Translations under genes and position numbers: made by a program
Origin: Roseiflexaceae bacterium UBA965
Lineage (GTDB): Bacteria; Chloroflexota; Chloroflexia; Chloroflexales; Roseiflexaceae
Direction of reading: 5' to 3'
Assembly (NCBI GenBank): GCA_002292925.1
Contig: DBCF01000139.1
Span: forward strand, 1 to 9,997
DNA: 9,997 nt
In this document: in pieces, positions 7,401 through 9,997 of the stretch
Layout: each line of letters opens with the position of its first letter
Position numbering within the stretch: the stretch's first letter is position 1
Notes under the pieces: generated by a model
The model's database searches: none
Seen by the model: only the letters and a program-made list of their open reading frames with translations
Told to the model about the DNA's origin: nothing

Positions 7401-9997
7401 CGATGGGCAGGTAATTGGCTTTGACTTGTACTGCTTTGCCACTCACGACTTTGGCGTAGGTGGTATCGCTGTCTTTGGCGTAGTAGGTCAAATCCAGCGT
7501 ACTACTAATCAATGTACCACTGCTGATGAGACTGTCGGTCATGGTAATGGTGGCGCCACCGAGGGCTTTGACTTCGAAGCCAGCTGGGTATGAGGTGACA
7601 TAATTGATGGCATTGAGATAATCAAGTTGGCCCGTTAATCCTGCCGCATCGGCGAACATGCTTTTGCCGTTGTATTTGTAGTCACGGCCACTAACACCCA
7701 GTGACCCCACAAAGCCGCTATTGTTGTCAGGCACATTGGTGCTGATGGCGGGGGGCGTGTATTTGAGGCGACTACTTGCTTCGAGGTTATCAAACCCCAC
7801 CCCTGATGCATCAGCAAGCAGGGTAAGGTTCCCTTCGAGGCGATAAAACCACGGAGCGTATTCGTCAATGATGACCAGATGTGGGTTGGTGCTGGTTGGA
7901 TTTGCCACATAGCTGGTGTTACTTACCACGTTTTCACACAAACTGGTGCTGGAATAACACCCCAGCATGTTTTGGGCATAAAACACTACCGTATTGCTAC
8001 GATTTGGTGAGGTAAGTGGATCAGTGGTAGCGATGGCGAGTTGTAGTTGATTGGCCAACGTCGTGGTCATGGCCACCGTATTGGTAAATATCCCGTTGGC
8101 ATCACTCTGGAATGCCACATCGCGTAAATCGATGGTCAGTCCATTGATGCTGGTGGCGGTGATTGTCGAAACCGGTGCGCCACTCGGGAATGCGGTGGTA
8201 AAGCTACTACTACGCAACGTGCTGTCACCATTAAGTGACCCCATGATAACTACGTTGGTCTTGATGACATTGCTGCCGGCGCTCAACGTACCGGCCAGAT
8301 AGAGATTACTGTTGGTGGTGGCAGGATTGGGTAACAGACATGATCGGCTTTTGGATCTAAAGACGCCATCAATGGTAAACGTCCAATCACGCCCCAAGCT
8401 AATCACATTGGCTAGGGTAGTTAGACCCGATGTGGGGTCGGTGGTAAACAGCCCGGTGGGGAGCAGTGTGGTTTTGCTGGTAGTCGAGGGGATTTTTTCG
8501 GCAGTCATCCCCGCAATACAGCCACTGGGGAGCCGGGTGACCCACCCGCTGGTATTGACTTCGGTGCCGATTTCAACGTAATCGGTAGGAAGTATCCCCC
8601 AGGCCGGTAGGGCAACGGTATTGAAATAGCCGATGACTTCGTAACTGGTACTGCTATGCGCTACCGCCATGTATTCATAGGTGCGACTTGGGTCGAGAAT
8701 CGACGTATCTTCGATGACCCAACTGCGGTTTCTGCTGGCCCAATCACTAATCGTCGTGACCTGCTGCCACGGGACGTTGCTGTTTGAGGCATGAATGCTA
8801 TTGGGCTGGATGCGCCGGAACACCGCCACCAGGGGTGGTTTCTCGTTTTTGACATAACTCTTGGCATCGAGGGAGATACAGACTTTGCGGGGTGGGGTGG
8901 CCGCATCGTTACAGACTTCGCTGTTGCTCATCGACCACGTCGCATTGAGGTTACCGAGAGCCGCCATATTGCGTGGCGCATCCAAAAAGATAGTGGGTGC
9001 GGGGGTAATATCGAAGTCGAGGAAGTTGTTGACATTGCGCAACCAACGACTATTGAGGGTCGACGATAGCTCGGTGGTCACCGTCAATGCGCTTGCTACT
9101 GCGCCGACCCGCAATGATTCCCCCATTTCCATGGTGAAATTAAACGTATTGGTGTTGCCCGCCACCGTACTGGTGACGACGGTGTTCGTGGCTATCGGAC
9201 TCGGGCGGGCAAGGATGACTGACCGCGAATATATGTCGGTGGTACCCCCAAAATCAACAGTCACTTGGTTTTGGCGATCATTGTTGAGGGATTGCTTGAG
9301 CGTAAAGCGGGGTGTCACCAAGCCTTCGGCGCTCCAGCCTCGTTTACAGATGATGCGCGGGGGGCTGACATTGCCGTTGGCGTCTTGGTATTCGATTTTG
9401 TAGTACACCGGTACATTGGCTTGCGAGGGGACGTATTTGTCGATTAAATCAATCCCGTACGGTTTGCCCTTGGGGATAGTATTGGGCCTAAATCGTTTGA
9501 CCAGCACCCATTTGCCCGTCCCTAGTTTGCGATAGAGTATCACTTGGGTGACATCGCTGGGGACGGCGAGGCGACTAGGGAGTTTGTCGATACAGGGAGT
9601 TTTGGAGTTTTTGGTGTCGATAGTGGGTTGAGCCGGGGCGACGCGATCAAATACTGCCCCTTTGACGGGGCGACTGGCAGCCGACCAATTCCCGGCGTTA
9701 TCACGCACTTGGATGCGGTACCAATAAATATTCCCCACTGGCGGGGTATCAATATAGGTGGTGGTACTGTTGCGGGTAGGGGCCGGGATGGTGGCGATGG
9801 GTGTCCAATTGGCGAGTTTGAGCCCTGTCGAGATTGCCCGCGTCACATAAAACGTCGGGGTAGCACCAGCGCCACTGCGGTCGAGGTCAAAGTAGCGCCA
9901 CGAGAGCTGGATGCGCCCGGGTAAGGCTGATGGTTGGGTGGGGTAGAGTGGGGTGGCGACGATTTTATCCACTGGCGTAGGGGGGATTAGGTCACGT
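4435..9997 (-). CDS. Very large exported-type beta-rich protein, 5' end outside window
   Basis: I do not recognise this protein as a whole. The frame stays open from TAG at 4435-4437 to the right edge, more than 1850 codons. A GTG at 9970-9972 could be called as a start, but the codons before it (RDLIPPTP) are open and linker-like, so the true start and any signal peptide probably lie outside. Residue numbers here count from that GTG. Residues 10-108 look like a fibronectin III domain (IYWYRIQVRDNAGNWS at 82-97), 112-212 are a second (YYKIEYQDANGNVS), and up to two more may follow to about 455. The middle is rich in Ser, Thr, Asn and Gly with no clear catalytic motif. An acidic Gly linker lies near 1290-1310. 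Residues 1522-1845 alternate polar and hydrophobic residues like beta strands. Twenty cysteines form ten sequence-adjacent pairs, which suggests disulfides outside the cytoplasm. There is no LPXTG motif or C-terminal membrane anchor. Adhesin, sheath or other surface protein are possibilities. Confidence 0.85.
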   Translation of the reverse strand, partial: RDLIPPTPVDKIVATPLYPTQPSALPGRIQLSWRYFDLDRSGAGATPTFYVTRAISTGLKLANWTPIATIPAPTRNSTTTYIDTPPVGNIYWYRIQVRDNAGNWSAASRPVKGAVFDRVAPAQPTIDTKNSKTPCIDKLPSRLAVPSDVTQVILYRKLGTGKWVLVKRFRPNTIPKGKPYGIDLIDKYVPSQANVPVYYKIEYQDANGNVSPPRIICKRGWSAEGLVTPRFTLKQSLNNDRQNQVTVDFGGTTDIYSRSVILARPSPIATNTVVTSTVAGNTNTFNFTMEMGESLRVGAVASALTVTTELSSTLNSRWLRNVNNFLDFDITPAPTIFLDAPRNMAALGNLNATWSMSNSEVCNDAATPPRKVCISLDAKSYVKNEKPPLVAVFRRIQPNSIHASNSNVPWQQVTTISDWASRNRSWVIEDTSILDPSRTYEYMAVAHSSTSYEVIGYFNTVALPAWGILPTDYVEIGTEVNTSGWVTRLPSGCIAGMTAEKIPSTTSKTTLLPTGLFTTDPTSGLTTLANVISLGRDWTFTIDGVFRSKSRSCLLPNPATTNSNLYLAGTLSAGSNVIKTNVVIMGSLNGDSTLRSSSFTTAFPSGAPVSTITATSINGLTIDLRDVAFQSDANGIFTNTVAMTTTLANQLQLAIATTDPLTSPNRSNTVVFYAQNMLGCYSSTSLCENVVSNTSYVANPTSTNPHLVIIDEYAPWFYRLEGNLTLLADASGVGFDNLEASSRLKYTPPAISTNVPDNNSGFVGSLGVSGRDYKYNGKSMFADAAGLTGQLDYLNAINYVTSYPAGFEVKALGGATITMTDSLISSGTLISSTLDLTYYAKDSDTTYAKVVSGKAVQVKANYLPIDKSLTYVGGFSKENLLLTPTDEILIMGEFGKITSSVSTTNTIRWPGFTMLPDTNTSALTFHTAPTTPVGMSNVNASLPKPVESPWEQIDRGIVDQSDLDPGLNFNGTNDVTYGCYGSGNFTANMDAYLRYGGFSEHLILAGLGGNPVKNNMTGYDESLQKFSAIFVDNIIVPPSDIESDLTLPYPSDLTLPLQLTEFDSNGCPVGGDVGSSSGTSLNHKYWNFDQRAMTFGYTKAPATINKYAKQYLKSRGVFFPSPGEIADAKAVLPPMILQLSGNIMPLAARSQSGNAAQINAVSEWLPDGDYGNITIATPPEIYVSGMPFTPNDVLLNRYHIELLNPTAKPATLGFGPIVGGIPSKLKDSAGNLTSDSLYACATAVPDAVGCGLQVLDGNTGMSYFGETEKCVPSATITCINGAGTPASVGSARPSSIEPELPAGDGSVGTAGDGSDEGDTLWNPVIAQWVWDQGSTRIDLPLPLVFIANKSGGVLAGMMVKQSVLPAPAELFKTDISVVVNGRLKSGVFTTDIGLYLGYSASQAALRALATHRPNSSNTGFKSYAAWNDVKDDVKTWSKTFGYGTYDGSNDDNDPVDLLQDLWTGYTQNSITYTWGNVPGSPALTGENDYQNVFDFLEPKLKAAVATEEYTHSSSKGITPLKQGTVLEKTCTTLKNGHGAASFQITSAGDFKMTELAFGSYMDIKRAGTGNTCGSDTLLHVDRVSLNLNSDGEIIILANNIRSDLLSNNVYFDVQLVIGTASGSRRIEGGIKVYNVTLASVEFQNIGVVFGIGEYNSTLIGYFGFNGTGKFKNVGASVQFLVGTLPTNSAVLINQYPTLMSKLAADKGTSAIYSGLYISVAISVPIYNNGCTLEVIATGEIRGWYFKQIAPTTGPESWGGYLSARVSAEVACLVSAAGQLSLEISSVASVMTFNGQAWLAGGVGDCEPQTWTSWGGRWWGDSWCAQAGAMVNVRYVDQPENWTVSYDLDVESPW
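4528..4584 (-). other. Cys-bounded Trp-rich loop near the C-terminus
   Basis: Codons 1797-1815 read CEPQTWTSWGGRWWGDSWC: five tryptophans between two cysteines, 30 residues before the protein ends. This density of Trp stands out against the rest of the protein. A disulfide-closed loop exposing aromatic residues could bind sugars or a partner, but that is inference. Confidence 0.6.
6040..6096 (-). other. Acidic Gly/Asp linker in the large protein
   Basis: Codons 1293-1311 read PAGDGSVGTAGDGSDEGDT, with an AGDGS unit repeated after eight residues. The stretch is low in hydrophobic residues and probably flexible. It separates the long Ser/Thr/Asn-rich middle from the C-terminal third. Calcium binding by the Asp-Gly pattern is possible but not shown. 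Confidence 0.5.
8608..9945 (-). other. Fibronectin III-like domain region of the large protein
   Basis: Codons 10-455 hold repeated beta-sandwich-like segments. The two clearest end in typical fibronectin III strand patterns: YWYRIQVRDNAGNWSAAS (83-100) and YYKIEYQDANGNVSPP (190-205). A third (about 215-320) and a fourth (about 323-455, with TYEYMAVAHSS at 431-441) are weaker. Cys127/Cys209 fall within the second domain and Cys354/Cys365 within the fourth. Such domains usually act as spacers or binding modules in extracellular proteins. Confidence 0.6.

Noticed and set aside
9970..9972. GTG as the true start of the large protein
   Set aside because: The frame is open upstream to the window edge, no clear ribosome site precedes it, and the sequence lacks the signal peptide expected for such a protein.

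Overview
The window looks like a chromosomal stretch from a moderately GC-rich bacterium, most likely a filamentous member of the Chloroflexota. This placement is an inference from the style of the RF1 and bS21 proteins, the codon preferences (many TTG, GAA, CAA and GCC codons) and the very large exported-type protein; nothing in the window proves it. I see no tRNA, rRNA, CRISPR array, transposase, integrase or phage gene.

Layout. (1) Positions 1-24 can be read as the last codons of an upstream + strand gene, with TAA at 22-24. (2) A 20-bp palindromic repeat, about three tandem copies, lies at 26-84. (3) A glycoside hydrolase of the GH30 type (114-1490, +) follows, starting after an AAAGGA ribosome site. 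(4) A second cluster of the same repeat family, here a perfect 40-bp palindrome (1496-1535), sits just after the GH30 stop and just before a sigma70-like promoter. (5) A small translation block follows: rpsU (ribosomal protein bS21, 1622-1816), a hairpin, then prfA (peptide chain release factor 1, 1923-3014). (6) Fifteen bases after prfA begins an M20 metallopeptidase of the carboxypeptidase G2 type (3030-4358, possibly starting at 3192). (7) A perfect 19-bp-stem hairpin (4370-4414) separates this from (8) a very large convergent gene on the - strand (4435 to the right edge, more than 1850 codons, 5' end outside the window). It encodes a beta-rich, Ser/Thr/Asn/Gly-rich protein with N-terminal fibronectin III-like domains, ten pairs of cysteines and a Trp-rich C-terminal loop.

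How the genes relate. rpsU, prfA and the peptidase share a direction and short gaps and may be one transcriptional neighbourhood, with partial termination after rpsU. The GH30 enzyme shows no signal peptide and seems to act inside the cell. The large - strand protein is a separate unit, very probably exported, and is the least understood part of the window. The two most interesting signals are the palindromic repeat family placed directly behind stop codons, and the giant cysteine-paired surface-type protein.
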